A stretch of 23,018 bases of DNA from CAYGUK01 sp964352985 (GTDB lineage: Bacteria > Pseudomonadota > Gammaproteobacteria > JAHCLG01): positions 1-23,018 of the forward strand of contig CAYGUK010000060.1 of assembly GCA_964352985.1 (NCBI GenBank), read 5' to 3'. The notes beneath the pieces are model-generated. The model made no database searches. It worked only from the letters and a program-made list of their open reading frames with translations, and was not told the origin of the DNA. Shown here piece after piece: positions 1-8,011 of this stretch; positions within the stretch are counted from its first letter, which is position 1; every line of letters starts with the position of its first letter. Position numbers and translations under genes: made by a program.

Positions 1-110
1 AAGTTTTTTTTATGAATTTTTGAATTTATTTTAATGGAGGGGTGAGAAGTTACAATTTAATTTTATTTACTATAAATTAAGAATTAGAAGAAATGAAATG
101 GAGTAGGACT

Positions 111-368
111 ATGCCAATTCACTTGAGTCCAAATTGTAAAGAAAGATTAAAACTGATAGTTTATTTTGTTTGTGCTTCGTTATTCACCACTGGTTGTGGT
201 GCGTTTCTAGGTGGTATTTTCGTACCAGAAGATGGTGCCAGTAAAGGAGCTATGGCGGGTTTTTCACTTTCTGTGTTTAGTTCTTTATGTGGACTTTGTT
301 TTAGACGGCTTTGTTCTGAAGATCCTAATGTCGATTCTCGTGAATTAGCGCATCCAGGACTTGATTGA
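111..368 (+). CDS. Small two-segment membrane protein, unknown function
   Basis: I do not recognise a family. The 85-residue product has a hydrophobic stretch at about residues 14-38, which contains a small-residue run (TTGCGAFLGG), and a second at about 46-64. A short basic stretch (CFRRLC) and a polar tail follow. The pattern suggests a small inner-membrane hairpin protein rich in cysteine and glycine. The start at 111 is preferred because GGAG sits at 100-103, seven bases upstream. An in-frame ATG at 93 would add six residues but has only a weak, very close purine run. The TGC in TTGC is not a good lipobox because leucine is missing at -3. No functional context comes from neighbours; the next gene is convergent. 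Confidence 0.5.
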   Translation: MPIHLSPNCKERLKLIVYFVCASLFTTGCGAFLGGIFVPEDGASKGAMAGFSLSVFSSLCGLCFRRLCSEDPNVDSRELAHPGLD

Positions 369-390
369 TAATAAAAAGTTGTCTTCATGA

Positions 391-876
391 TTAGTTTTTG
401 GCAAGTGATATCAAAGCATCTCCATTAAGACGAAAAACTGTCCACTCATCCATTGGTTTGGCATCCAGGCTTTCATAAAAACGAATTGCTTTTTCATTCC
501 AATTTAATACCCACCATTCAAGACGGCCGCAATCTTTTTCTTCGCATTGTTTCGCTAAATAGTTCAGCATTTTTTTTCCATAGCCTTTGCCTCTGACTGT
601 GGGGGAAACAAAAAGATCTTCTAAATAAATACCGGGTTTTGCTAAAAAGGTTGAAAAATTATGAAAATATAATGCGAAGGCAACAGGAATGTTATTTTCA
701 AAACCTAAAATTACGTGGGCATAAGCTTTTTCGCCAAATAAATTCTTTTTTAATAATTCTTCCGTTGCAACAACTTCGTGGGCTAATTTTTCAAAATCTG
801 CTAATTCTTTAATGAAATTGAATATTACAGTTACGTCATCAACAGTTGCTGTTTTAATAGTAAATTTTTCTGACAT
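391..876 (-). CDS. GNAT N-acetyltransferase, SSAT/thialysine acetyltransferase-like
   Basis: The 161-residue protein is a complete single-domain GNAT enzyme, which transfers an acetyl group from acetyl-CoA to an amine. The acetyl-CoA-binding motif A is visible as YLEDLFV (84-90) followed by RGKGYG (95-100). Motif B contains WVLNWNEKAIRFYESL (122-137), with Tyr134 in the usual general-acid position. YLED-F-, the VLNWN segment and the -FR-NG-A- ending resemble the SSAT1/SSAT2 group, which acetylates polyamines or thialysine. Which amine this copy uses cannot be read from sequence. The length is normal for the family. AAGG lies about ten bases upstream of the ATG. The gene is monocistronic by appearance and converges on the small membrane protein gene at 111-368. 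Confidence 0.88.
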   Translation of the reverse strand: MSEKFTIKTATVDDVTVIFNFIKELADFEKLAHEVVATEELLKKNLFGEKAYAHVILGFENNIPVAFALYFHNFSTFLAKPGIYLEDLFVSPTVRGKGYGKKMLNYLAKQCEEKDCGRLEWWVLNWNEKAIRFYESLDAKPMDEWTVFRLNGDALISLAKN

Positions 877-956
877 GTTAATTACCTTTATAGCATTGTA
901 CGGGCTTGTATTTTATCTTTAGGATTAATTATTTTTTTCTATTTAGAAAATATTAA

Positions 957-1139
957 ATTAAATTTTGCTTACTAACTTTAATTGAAAACAAGTTAATTTC
1001 AAAGCATGATTTTGAACATGCGATGAATGAAGCTAATGAAATAAACCAAGGGGATGCGATTTATCAAAATCTATGAATTGCTGAAGGTGTAAAAGAAAAG
1101 TAAATTAATGCTAATCAGCTTGAACTTGAACTAGAATAG
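957..1139 (+). pseudogene. Possible decayed reading frame with three in-frame stops
   Basis: Within a 431-base stretch with no intact gene, one plus frame reads like protein across three stops (TGA 1074-1076, TAA 1101-1103, TAG 1137-1139). It contains charged helical-looking text such as SKHDFEHAMNEANEINQGDA before the first stop and INANQLELELE before the last. An in-frame ATG lies at 1023, but no intact ORF of useful size results. The amphipathic Glu/Asn/Leu composition is unlike the surrounding AT-rich spacer. I do not recognise the parent family. It could instead be chance in AT-rich DNA, so confidence is low. Confidence 0.3.
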
Positions 1140-1161
1140 AACAGTTTAAAAGCAAATTAAT

Positions 1162-1272
1162 CCACGTCAAAATATATTATAAGTTTCATATATAGCAGTT
1201 TGATTAAATCCGCTTGTAACAAAACAATACGGCATAACAAACTACTTGACGAAACAATATATGTCGACGTGG
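1162..1272. repeat. MITE-like element with 17-bp imperfect terminal inverted repeats
   Basis: The left arm (1162-1178, CCACGTCAAAATATATT) and right arm (1256-1272, AATATATGTCGACGTGG) are inverted copies matching at 14 of 17 positions; the outer 7 bp and inner 7 bp are perfect. The 111-bp element has no coding capacity. A shorter internal pair, AGTTTG and CAAACT, could extend the fold. It lies just downstream of the RRM gene's stop codon and next to the decayed frame, as expected of a small non-autonomous element. A structured 3' region of the RRM transcript is the alternative. I saw no second copy in this window. Confidence 0.3.
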
Positions 1273-1307
1273 CTTAAAATAATTTATATAGACACTGATA
1301 TATAAAA

Positions 1308-1634
1308 TTAATATCTATCAGAATGTCTACCGCCGCCACCGCCGCGTGGTTTGTTGCGATCATTGCCACCACCACCACGTTTCGCACCACCTTCTTTGGC
1401 TAAATTGACGCGAATGGTTCTGCTTTGGAATTCAGTACCATTAAGTGACAAAGCACCTTCTACGGCATTAGAGTCAGAAAACGAGACAAATGCAAACCCT
1501 TTAGAGCGACCGGTTTCACGATCCATAATTAAATTAAGCTCAGTGATATCACCGTGTTTTTGGAAAAGATTGCGTAAATCGTCTTCGGTTGTATCGTAAG
1601 AGAGATTACCCACATAAATTTTGTTTTGATTCAT
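1308..1634 (-). CDS. RRM-type RNA-binding protein with Gly/Arg-rich tail
   Basis: The 108-residue protein holds one RNA recognition motif at about residues 5-80. Both signatures are intact: RNP2 is IYVGNL (6-11) and RNP1 is KGFAFVSF (45-52), including the aromatic residues that stack on RNA bases. The tail (about 83-108) is rich in glycine, arginine and aspartate (GGAKRGGGG, PRGGGGGRHSDRY), typical of the small single-RRM proteins of cyanobacteria and some proteobacteria, often cold-inducible. It probably acts as a cytoplasmic RNA chaperone. The gene stands alone, with only a weak TTGGG-like ribosome site upstream. The long AT-rich upstream region (1635-2037) may contain its 5' leader. Confidence 0.93.
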   Translation of the reverse strand: MNQNKIYVGNLSYDTTEDDLRNLFQKHGDITELNLIMDRETGRSKGFAFVSFSDSNAVEGALSLNGTEFQSRTIRVNLAKEGGAKRGGGGNDRNKPRGGGGGRHSDRY

Positions 1635-2037
1635 AAATATTTAACCCAATATGATTTTAAATAATGTTAGTTAACGAGATGGTGCGGGAAATGCATGTTT
1701 TCGAACATAATAACACTTGACCAAACACTGTCTACCGGGTAATTATAACATGAAAATTTTTATGATAAAGCTTTATTTATTCACTTACTTAAATACTCGA
1801 GGATGTCCAAATCTTACTCCCTGGTATGATAGGAACTTTCTAGTATTACATTCTACATCAGGTCAGTACTTAAGCTTTATTTTACTGATAAATGTGCCTT
1901 AATTAACAGTACCGAAGGGTATGCTAAGCGTGTATAATGGCAATAATCTATTTAGAAGTATTACTTGAATAATATTTTATGACATTTAATAAATTGTTAT
2001 TCATCATGATAAACCCGCCCGAACAGAAACACATTAT
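1635..2037. other. 403-base intergenic region between divergent genes
   Basis: This region separates the divergent RRM gene (minus) and AraC-family gene (plus), so it must hold both promoters. A perfect TATAAT occurs on the plus strand at 1933-1938, but I see no convincing -35 hexamer 16-18 bases upstream. I found no RNA gene, no strong hairpin and no gene I can support. A 61-codon open frame at 1717-1902 lacks a ribosome site and protein-like composition. Confidence 0.5.
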
Positions 2038-2763
2038 ATGATAGAAAATCAAGCTCATCTAACGCCGCAAATTCATTTACGTTCTTATTCATCGATAGGT
2101 GATACGCATTCACATCACTTTGGTCAATGGGTTTTTCCATTAGCCGGGACACTTAACATGGAGATAGACGGTTCTGGTGGACAAGTAGAAAAAATGCAAA
2201 GTGCCTTTATTGCAGAGGGTAAGCATCATTCTTTTGAAGCATGCGGTGATAATTTATTTTTAGTATTGGATATTAAAAATAGTACTTTGTTTAATGAAAT
2301 CACGCCTGCTTTTTGGCAGATACCTGATAGTTTGCATCATTATTTAAAATTTGCAAAACACTATTTACACGAAAATAACAATGTAGAATCACAGATTTTA
2401 ATTAATGATTTTATGTTGAAATTACTCAATCAGCATTTTTTATCGCAATGTGATCCGAAGGTGTTAATTGCATGTCGGTGGATTGAAAATAATTTCGCAA
2501 AAGCTATCGATCTTAAACAAGTTGCCAGTAAGTGTTGCTTGAGTATCAGCCAATTACAAAGAAGGTTTAAGCTTGTGCAAGGTATTGGACTCGCAGAATA
2601 TTGGCGAAAGATCCGTATTGAACAAGCGCAAATCTTATTACGTCATCATCCCAAGATGTTAATCGAAACAATCGCCATGCAAGTAGGGTATGAAAACTTA
2701 ACTTGTTTTAGTCGTAGTTTTCATCACTTAGTTGGAATATCTCCATCTGAATGGCGAAAATGA
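2038..2763 (+). CDS. AraC-family transcriptional regulator with N-terminal cupin domain
   Basis: The 241-residue regulator has an N-terminal cupin-like sensor region (about 10-80, including HSHHFGQWVFPLAGTL) and a C-terminal AraC/XylS DNA-binding domain (about 142-241). The latter has two helix-turn-helix units: the first at about 158-177 (LKQVASKCCLSISQLQRRFK) and the second at about 207-230, ending in the family signature IAMQVGYENLTCFSRSFHHLVGISPSEWR. The length fits the short cupin-AraC group, which responds to small molecules. No clear Shine-Dalgarno precedes ATG 2038, and no better in-frame start is visible. It lies 92 bases upstream of a co-oriented HAD hydrolase gene, a plausible target, though this is inference. 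Confidence 0.9.
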   Translation: MIENQAHLTPQIHLRSYSSIGDTHSHHFGQWVFPLAGTLNMEIDGSGGQVEKMQSAFIAEGKHHSFEACGDNLFLVLDIKNSTLFNEITPAFWQIPDSLHHYLKFAKHYLHENNNVESQILINDFMLKLLNQHFLSQCDPKVLIACRWIENNFAKAIDLKQVASKCCLSISQLQRRFKLVQGIGLAEYWRKIRIEQAQILLRHHPKMLIETIAMQVGYENLTCFSRSFHHLVGISPSEWRK

Positions 2764-2855
2764 AGTTAATTGTATAATCATTGCCGCTTAATGCTAACGT
2801 GTTTTGAACTGTTATAGCGTATCATTTCTTTAATCATACTGATGGAGATTAAAAA

Positions 2856-3593
2856 ATGTCGCAACAAAAATTAACTGACTTTAAAGTATTAACCTTTGAT
2901 TGTTATGGAACTTTAATTGATTGGGAAACTGGGATTATTGAAGCATTACGTCCAATCTTGAAACGACAAAATCAGAACTTAAGTGACGATGAAATATTAA
3001 CTGCATTCGCAAAATTTGAAACGCTCCAACAACAAAAAACACCGTCTTATATTTACCCTGAGATTTTACGTCATGTCTTTCGAAGTTTGGTTTTGTTTTG
3101 GGAACTTGATGCCACCCCAGAAGAAGAAAATTCATTTGCAAGTTCTGTTAAAAATTGGCCGGTATTTGAAGATAGCGTTGTTGCTTTGTCTTATCTTAAA
3201 AAGCATTTTAAATTAGTCATTTTAAGCAATGTTGATCTTGCCTCTTTTGCTGCAAGTAATGAGAAACTAGCCGTTTTATTTGATGATGTGTTTACAGCAG
3301 AAGAAATCGGAAGTTACAAACCTGATAGTTATAATTTTACATATATGTTAGATAAACTGAAAAATAAAGGTATTCAAGTCTCTGAAATATTACACACTGC
3401 TCAAAGCTTGTATCATGATCATGTGCCAGCAATGAAAATCGGTTTAACGACCTGTCATATTCATCGCCGATTTAATAAACAAGAAGGTGGTGCTACGCCT
3501 ATTGTTTCAGCGCAAATAAAACCACGATTTGTTTTTAATAGTTTACAAGAATTAGTCGCGAGTCATAAGACAATTTGTCAAAGTGATAAATAA
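2856..3593 (+). CDS. Haloacid dehalogenase type II-like HAD hydrolase
   Basis: The 245-residue cytosolic hydrolase belongs to the HAD superfamily and most resembles L-2-haloacid dehalogenases (type II). Motif I is TFDCYGTLIDWE with nucleophile Asp15. Motif II is LSNVD (Ser124, Asn125). Motif III is the lysine in SYKPD (Lys155). The segment HTAQSLYHDHVPAMKIGL (180-197) is the C-terminal signature of this subfamily. Dehalogenases use Asp15 to form an ester with the substrate carbon, but many relatives act on unknown substrates, so the reaction is unproven. GGAG at about 2843 precedes the ATG. The gene follows the AraC-family gene on the same strand and ends at a strong terminator hairpin. Confidence 0.88.
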   Translation: MSQQKLTDFKVLTFDCYGTLIDWETGIIEALRPILKRQNQNLSDDEILTAFAKFETLQQQKTPSYIYPEILRHVFRSLVLFWELDATPEEENSFASSVKNWPVFEDSVVALSYLKKHFKLVILSNVDLASFAASNEKLAVLFDDVFTAEEIGSYKPDSYNFTYMLDKLKNKGIQVSEILHTAQSLYHDHVPAMKIGLTTCHIHRRFNKQEGGATPIVSAQIKPRFVFNSLQELVASHKTICQSDK

Positions 3594-3600
3594 CAAAAAA

Positions 3601-3642
3601 TATTCTATCTTCTGGTGACAAGGGGATAGAATAGTTCTTTTT
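3601..3642. terminator. Bidirectional intrinsic terminator
   Basis: TATTCTATC (3601-3609) pairs with GATAGAATA (3625-3633), and the stem can extend inward through GU pairs. On the plus strand it is followed by TTCTTTTT, terminating the HAD gene. On the minus strand it is followed by a T-run complementary to AAAAAA at about 3595-3600, suiting the convergent gene at 3667-4296. Confidence 0.8.
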
Positions 3643-3666
3643 CATTAAGATGTGCAAAGGGTATAG

Positions 3667-4296
3667 TTAGTTCAGTTGGTTTTTTAGTTCGGTATAATCA
3701 TTTTTTATCATGCCGAGGTAACTGATAAAGCCCTCTTGCAAAACGTGTTTATTGCTTTCATAAGTTTGTTCTAATCCCGCTTGATGATTATTATTACCGT
3801 TGTTTTTTGATAGTAATATCTTAATTTTAACAATATTAATAATGTCGAGATATTTTTTCGCAATATTATTGTAAGTGTTTAAGGTTTTCTCGGTCTTAAT
3901 GTTAGGGTAGGTAAAAATCGCATCAAATAATTGATCTAAATTCGTTTTGGAAGCTTGTTCTAAAAATAAAATTTCATGGTTATTCTCATTGATGGAAAAT
4001 TGAGTTGTACTTTTTTCTTGCTGATTATTTTCTATAAACTGGGTTAGTTGATTTTCGAGTTTGAGTAACAGGGTATTAATTTGATTTTTCTTCTGCTTTT
4101 TTTCGTCATTGATTAATTTATCTTGCCATTTGTAAAAGGAAATTATCGCTAAGTAAACAATAATTAAATTCATAAAAAAAGAAGCGATTTCAAGATAATT
4201 ATCCGCCACCAATCGAGAGCTATTACCAATGAAGAGAAAAAACATGCCAATAAAAATTAAGGTAATGGTGACGCCATGAATATTAAAAAACTTCAT
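3667..4296 (-). CDS. Membrane-anchored coiled-coil protein, unknown function
   Basis: I do not recognise a family. The 209-residue protein begins with two transmembrane segments (about residues 9-25 and 37-56) separated by a short polar loop. A long soluble region follows, rich in Lys, Asn, Gln and Glu, beginning with a basic stretch (DEKKQKKNQ) and continuing as probable helices (LLLKLENQLTQFIENNQQEK). The positive charge after the second segment predicts a cytoplasmic C-terminal domain. The start is well supported by GGGAG about twelve bases upstream on the minus strand. The gene shares a bidirectional terminator with the convergent HAD gene. It looks like a small inner-membrane anchor or sensor, but nothing in the sequence assigns a role. 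Confidence 0.7.
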   Translation of the reverse strand: MKFFNIHGVTITLIFIGMFFLFIGNSSRLVADNYLEIASFFMNLIIVYLAIISFYKWQDKLINDEKKQKKNQINTLLLKLENQLTQFIENNQQEKSTTQFSINENNHEILFLEQASKTNLDQLFDAIFTYPNIKTEKTLNTYNNIAKKYLDIINIVKIKILLSKNNGNNNHQAGLEQTYESNKHVLQEGFISYLGMIKNDYTELKNQLN

Positions 4297-4688
4297 ATGT
4301 ATATACTCCCTGCATAATTGGATGAAGTTAATAAAGAGATGATTTAATTGGAATTAAACCATTAAATCAAAAGTGATGTCAAAATAAGAATTAAAAGTGT
4401 GATAGTTTTTCAAGTAGATTCATTGTTTAGCCAGTTCATGTGTAAATTTAAATAAAATATAATAGTTAACTCGAAGAAATTCTTATGATAGGTGTCGCTT
4501 TAGACTTGATGGATTAATAGGTTTCATGCCTAATTTTGATTTCATATTATTTAAAATAACTTCAAAAATATGAGCATATTTTTTTAAACCCAAGTGTTGC
4601 AGATTTTCAGTAGTGAATTTGTGAAATAGCTGAATCTGCAATATTCAGTTCAGCTATTTCAATTTGAGATTTTAATTAAGTCATATTG
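4297..4688. other. 392-base AT-rich intergenic region with structured 3' half
   Basis: I see no gene or RNA gene here. The right-hand part contains overlapping inverted repeats (listed separately). The rest is low-complexity AT-rich DNA that must include the promoter for the minus-strand gene at 3667-4296. Confidence 0.5.
4597..4661. repeat. Overlapping, mutually exclusive inverted repeats
   Basis: TGAAATAGCTGAA (4622-4634) and TTCAGCTATTTCA (4649-4661) form a perfect 13-bp stem with a 14-base loop. The middle sequence CTGAATCTGCAA (4630-4641) can instead pair with TTGCAGATTTTCAG (4597-4610; 8 bp plus a further 5 bp around a small bulge). The two folds share bases 4630-4634 and cannot coexist. 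The element lies 27 bases past the stop of the minus-strand gene at 4689-5291, so it may end or protect that transcript. Neither strand has a good T-run, so it is not a standard terminator. Confidence 0.55.
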
Positions 4689-5291
4689 TTAGGCATGATA
4701 ATGATAAGTCGGTGGATGATCAATCGCATATTGTGTTTGCTCACTTGCAAATTGTAGTTGAACACGTATATCTTCTAGGATCACTCTTAGATTTTCAGTA
4801 TATTCTATTAACTCTTGAGGTGCTTCTTGAGGTGAGAGTGTCGAATTTCCCCAAGAAACTAATGTTTGAGCGGATAATGCTTTTAAAGACAAGGGTTGTT
4901 TCATATTTAACCCAGAGGTGCTCCAAGTATACATGTCAACATCAGCATATATTCTTTTTAGGAAAGGCAGGTGCTCTGAATGTGCTTTAAAAAGTTGATT
5001 ACGTTCATTATATAACTCAATCATTCGTACTAATGCTTTTGAATAGGGTAATCCTTCTATTTGACAGGTTGTGTTTGCTTTGATCGCATCTGTGAGTAAT
5101 CTCAAACCATTATCACTGATATTAACATCAGTTAAATCAATGATAACGCCTTGTGGACAATCAGGACTTCTTAAAAAACTCGCAATGCGTGCGGTATCAT
5201 GATCAGATAAGTCACCAGATTGAAATTTTAACGTTTGATTAGTTAAAACTAGTTGTTCTGACATTAGGTGAAAAGGATCAACGGTAGACAT
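4689..5291 (-). CDS. Hypothetical protein with one LRR-like unit
   Basis: The 200-residue protein is not one I recognise. Residues about 47-80 (GVIIDLTDVNISDNGLRLL continuing to about residue 80) match the spacing of a ribonuclease-inhibitor-type leucine-rich repeat: a beta strand, an xDLxxNxIxDxGxxxL turn and an amphipathic helix. Only one unit is evident. The remainder is predicted helical, with no signal peptide or membrane segment. ATG 5291 is chosen because GGAG lies at 5301-5304 with a nine-base gap; the frame could extend to a TTG at 5306, but that codon overlaps the ribosome site. The gene runs in the same direction as another unknown cytosolic gene upstream. A role as a translocated effector is possible but only speculative. 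Confidence 0.6.
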   Translation of the reverse strand: MSTVDPFHLMSEQLVLTNQTLKFQSGDLSDHDTARIASFLRSPDCPQGVIIDLTDVNISDNGLRLLTDAIKANTTCQIEGLPYSKALVRMIELYNERNQLFKAHSEHLPFLKRIYADVDMYTWSTSGLNMKQPLSLKALSAQTLVSWGNSTLSPQEAPQELIEYTENLRVILEDIRVQLQFASEQTQYAIDHPPTYHYHA

Positions 5292-5588
5292 GATTTTGTT
5301 CTCCAATATTTTATTTATTAATATCCATATTATGCTTATCTACTGAATTATAAATTCCGTAAAATTACGCTAAGTTGAGCTGAAATACATAACAAACATT
5401 TGATTATAATGGGGAAGATGTCATTGTGACTGTCGATATAGAATGATATATAGTATCAAAATTTATAGCGCATCTATTTATACTATTGGTGTTGTAATAT
5501 TGATAGTTAGCAACTGTTGCAAAGTATATCCGAATGTGAAATTCATAACACTAAGGGTAGAAGTGTCATCTCACCAAGATGAATTATT

Positions 5589-6812
5589 TTATTTATTATG
5601 CTGTAATCCATGAACTACCATATCACCAAGATCTAACTCTGGATGGGGTTCTGGTCTTGGATAGGTAGGCTTAACTTGACAATATACAAATCTCACAAAT
5701 GCTTTTGTATAATCCATTCCAGTTAATCCTGATTTATGTCTTCCTACCTCATCATAAGTGGGGGCTTGAATAATGGTAAAATCGTCAGCTTGATCTACGT
5801 TTTTATCACCATCTTGTAGTTTACCTGTTGGTAGATGAAATTCTTCTGGCACTACATCATCCAGAAGTGCAACAGCACTTTTACGTTTAGATGGAGTGAG
5901 AGTCGATAAGAAATGTAATATTAATCTTTTATTTTCACGGTGTGTGTAAAAGCCACACTCTTTAAACATATATAATTGATGAAGTGGTGATTGGGCTCCT
6001 GCCGCTTTACTTTGTTCAGCAGCTAATATCTCTTCTTCTTTAGTATGTTTAGCTTCTCTTTCTTGTCTTTGTTTATCTTCAGCTTGAAAAACTTCTTGAT
6101 GTTCCTGAAGACCTGCTAAAAAGTCTTGAAATAATTTTGATATTTCATCTGCTTTTAGCAAATGCGCGTCGAGATAAGCCTTTGGCAAGGAATGTCTAAT
6201 AATATTCATCGTTGCGTTGCGAACATCTCCGTCATGGAGCTCGTCGCTAAATATTCGAAAAGTGACAAAAAAGATATGTCCGCCTAATTCGGTTGCTAAT
6301 TCTAATAATGAGCGATGTTGACTGGCTAAATTGATTTGATGAAAAACATTATCATAAAGTGTTTCATCTAAATCGACAGCCAATACAAAACTATCTTTAA
6401 CTGGACGGAATACTTCATTAAATAGGGTATTTAAATCCTCTAATTTTTGACGAGCAACTGAAAATTCTTGTTGGAATTGACTATGTATAGGTGCCAATTC
6501 ACTAAGATATTGCTTTATTCGAGCAGGTTTACTCGATGAAAAACAACCTGTCTGTCTAACTTTATGTGTCGTAATTATTCCAATATCAATAATGATTTTT
6601 TCTAATTCTTTTTGTGTGACACCATTATCTTGAGTTAAGTGATCTCGAATTGCATAATAGAGCATTAACTTTTTAATATATTCTTTAGCTTTATATTGGT
6701 GACCAGTACTGTATAAGCGCCATTCGAGTCTTTGGATTCTTGCGTCAATAAAGTTATTGACTTTATCTACATTAGGATTTTGACCTACTTTTAATCGATT
6801 GTGTGCAAGCAT
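5589..6812 (-). CDS. Hypothetical protein with HAD-like catalytic motifs
   Basis: The 407-residue protein has no clear full-length family match that I recall. The helical N-terminal region (about 1-135) precedes a HAD-like core: motif I is VLAVDLDETLYD (Asp147, Asp149, Thr151), a motif II-like threonine lies in FFVTFR (Thr184), and a motif IV-like acidic pair lies in ALLDDV (Asp318, Asp319). Between them sits a Glu/Lys/Gln-rich probable coiled coil at about 238-270. The C-terminus is proline-rich (KPTYPRPEPHPELDLG). The first aspartate and DxDxT layout suggest a phosphatase or phosphotransferase, but the atypical size and insert leave the substrate unknown. No clear ribosome site precedes ATG 6812. 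No signal peptide or membrane segment is visible. Confidence 0.65.
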   Translation of the reverse strand: MLAHNRLKVGQNPNVDKVNNFIDARIQRLEWRLYSTGHQYKAKEYIKKLMLYYAIRDHLTQDNGVTQKELEKIIIDIGIITTHKVRQTGCFSSSKPARIKQYLSELAPIHSQFQQEFSVARQKLEDLNTLFNEVFRPVKDSFVLAVDLDETLYDNVFHQINLASQHRSLLELATELGGHIFFVTFRIFSDELHDGDVRNATMNIIRHSLPKAYLDAHLLKADEISKLFQDFLAGLQEHQEVFQAEDKQRQEREAKHTKEEEILAAEQSKAAGAQSPLHQLYMFKECGFYTHRENKRLILHFLSTLTPSKRKSAVALLDDVVPEEFHLPTGKLQDGDKNVDQADDFTIIQAPTYDEVGRHKSGLTGMDYTKAFVRFVYCQVKPTYPRPEPHPELDLGDMVVHGLQHNK

Positions 6813-7013
6813 AGATAGAATTTATATTAATTATTTTGACTTATTTTACAGATTTAATTTTTATAAACAAGGGGTAAAATTTAGTATTAAAGGACGGGAT
6901 TAAAAAGTCTTAATTTATTAGCGCTATTTTTTACCTAGAATAAAATGTGAGTCAGTATCAATTTTGAGTATATTGAAGGAATAAAAATATAAAATAAAGC
7001 ACAACATGAACGA

Positions 7014-7904
7014 TTATTTTATTTTACTCCTATTGATCACGATACTTCCTAACATCGCGATACAACCGCCGATTATCGCGATATAGTTAGGTAATTCATC
7101 AATAAAAAACCATGCAATAAATAACGTCATCAAAGGCATGAGATAAACATAAGCCGATGCCTTGGTCACTCCAATTTTTGCTAGGCCATAACTCCAACAC
7201 GCATATGCAATCGCAGCGGGAAAAATGCCGATATATATAACGGCGAAGATATCATGAAGTTTTGCCTGTTTTAAATCATGGATTAACTGTGGTGTATAAA
7301 TGGATAAAAATAAGGTACCGCCCCATATTGCGATAGCAATTAATTGCAATGGATTTGTCGTTTGGAGAATGGGTTTTTGTAAAATAGAAAAAACAGCGCC
7401 AAAAAAAGCAGCGGCTAAGCCAAAAATAATCCCTGTTTGAAAATTGAGGATACCTGCTTGCGAATAAAAAATAATAATTAAACCTACTGTACTAATAAAA
7501 AATCCTAACCAACCAAACCAAGATAGTTTTTCTTTTAAAAAAATTAACGCTAATATGGATGAAATAATGGGAATTTGACCAATTAAAAAACTAGTGACAG
7601 CGGCACTGACTTCAACTTCTGTGTAATTTACACAAAGCACATATAATCCAATTCCAAGCATGCCGATTAATAAAATTTTTATAAATTTTTGTGGCGTAAT
7701 TTTTGTTGGAGATTGACTCGAGAAAAAAAATAAAATGGCAACAATTGAAGCAATGGCATAACGAAAAAGTGCCAGTGCGCCAGGACTGAACACTGTTAAC
7801 TCTTGCCTTATAACAATGTAAACAGATGCCCATAATAAACAAGCTATGATCACTAAGACATGTGCTAAGCCATTGTTCTTAGTGGTTGAAACTGGGGTAG
7901 ACAT
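7014..7904 (-). CDS. EamA/DMT-family transporter
   Basis: The product is a 296-residue inner-membrane protein with about ten hydrophobic helices arranged as two EamA repeats, as in the drug/metabolite transporter superfamily. The first repeat opens with ACLLWASVYIVIRQEL; it ends with FLIGQIPIISSILALIFLKE, the usual xPxxxxxLAxxFLxE helix end. The second ends with YLMPLMTLFIAWFFIDEL, the matching motif. Substrates of such proteins range from amino acids to metabolites, and this sequence does not identify one. The frame is open to a TTG at 7946, but ATG 7904 gives the family's normal length and start and is preferred; neither has a strong ribosome site. The gene is divergent from the secreted-protein gene at 8012. 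Confidence 0.9.
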   Translation of the reverse strand: MSTPVSTTKNNGLAHVLVIIACLLWASVYIVIRQELTVFSPGALALFRYAIASIVAILFFFSSQSPTKITPQKFIKILLIGMLGIGLYVLCVNYTEVEVSAAVTSFLIGQIPIISSILALIFLKEKLSWFGWLGFFISTVGLIIIFYSQAGILNFQTGIIFGLAAAFFGAVFSILQKPILQTTNPLQLIAIAIWGGTLFLSIYTPQLIHDLKQAKLHDIFAVIYIGIFPAAIAYACWSYGLAKIGVTKASAYVYLMPLMTLFIAWFFIDELPNYIAIIGGCIAMLGSIVINRSKIK

Positions 7905-7959
7905 AGAATCAAGCCGGTGGTTAAAAATAATTTCGCAGTATATCAAAACAACTGATTTA

Positions 7960-7968
7960 TGCTACAAT
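7960..7968 (+). promoter_or_regulatory. Candidate extended -10 promoter element
   Basis: TGCTACAAT fits an extended -10 (TGn followed by TACAAT at 7963-7968), about 44 bases upstream of the secreted-protein start at 8012. No good -35 is visible. A similar TGCTACACT lies at 16706-16714 upstream of the RTX adhesin. Confidence 0.35.
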
Positions 7969-8011
7969 TTGTGCGCTGGTTATTTTTATTATTATGACGA
8001 AGGGGGTTCTC

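Noticed and set aside
1717..1902. Open frame of 61 codons on the plus strand
   Set aside because: No ribosome site, no protein-like motif, and composition resembles the surrounding AT-rich spacer.
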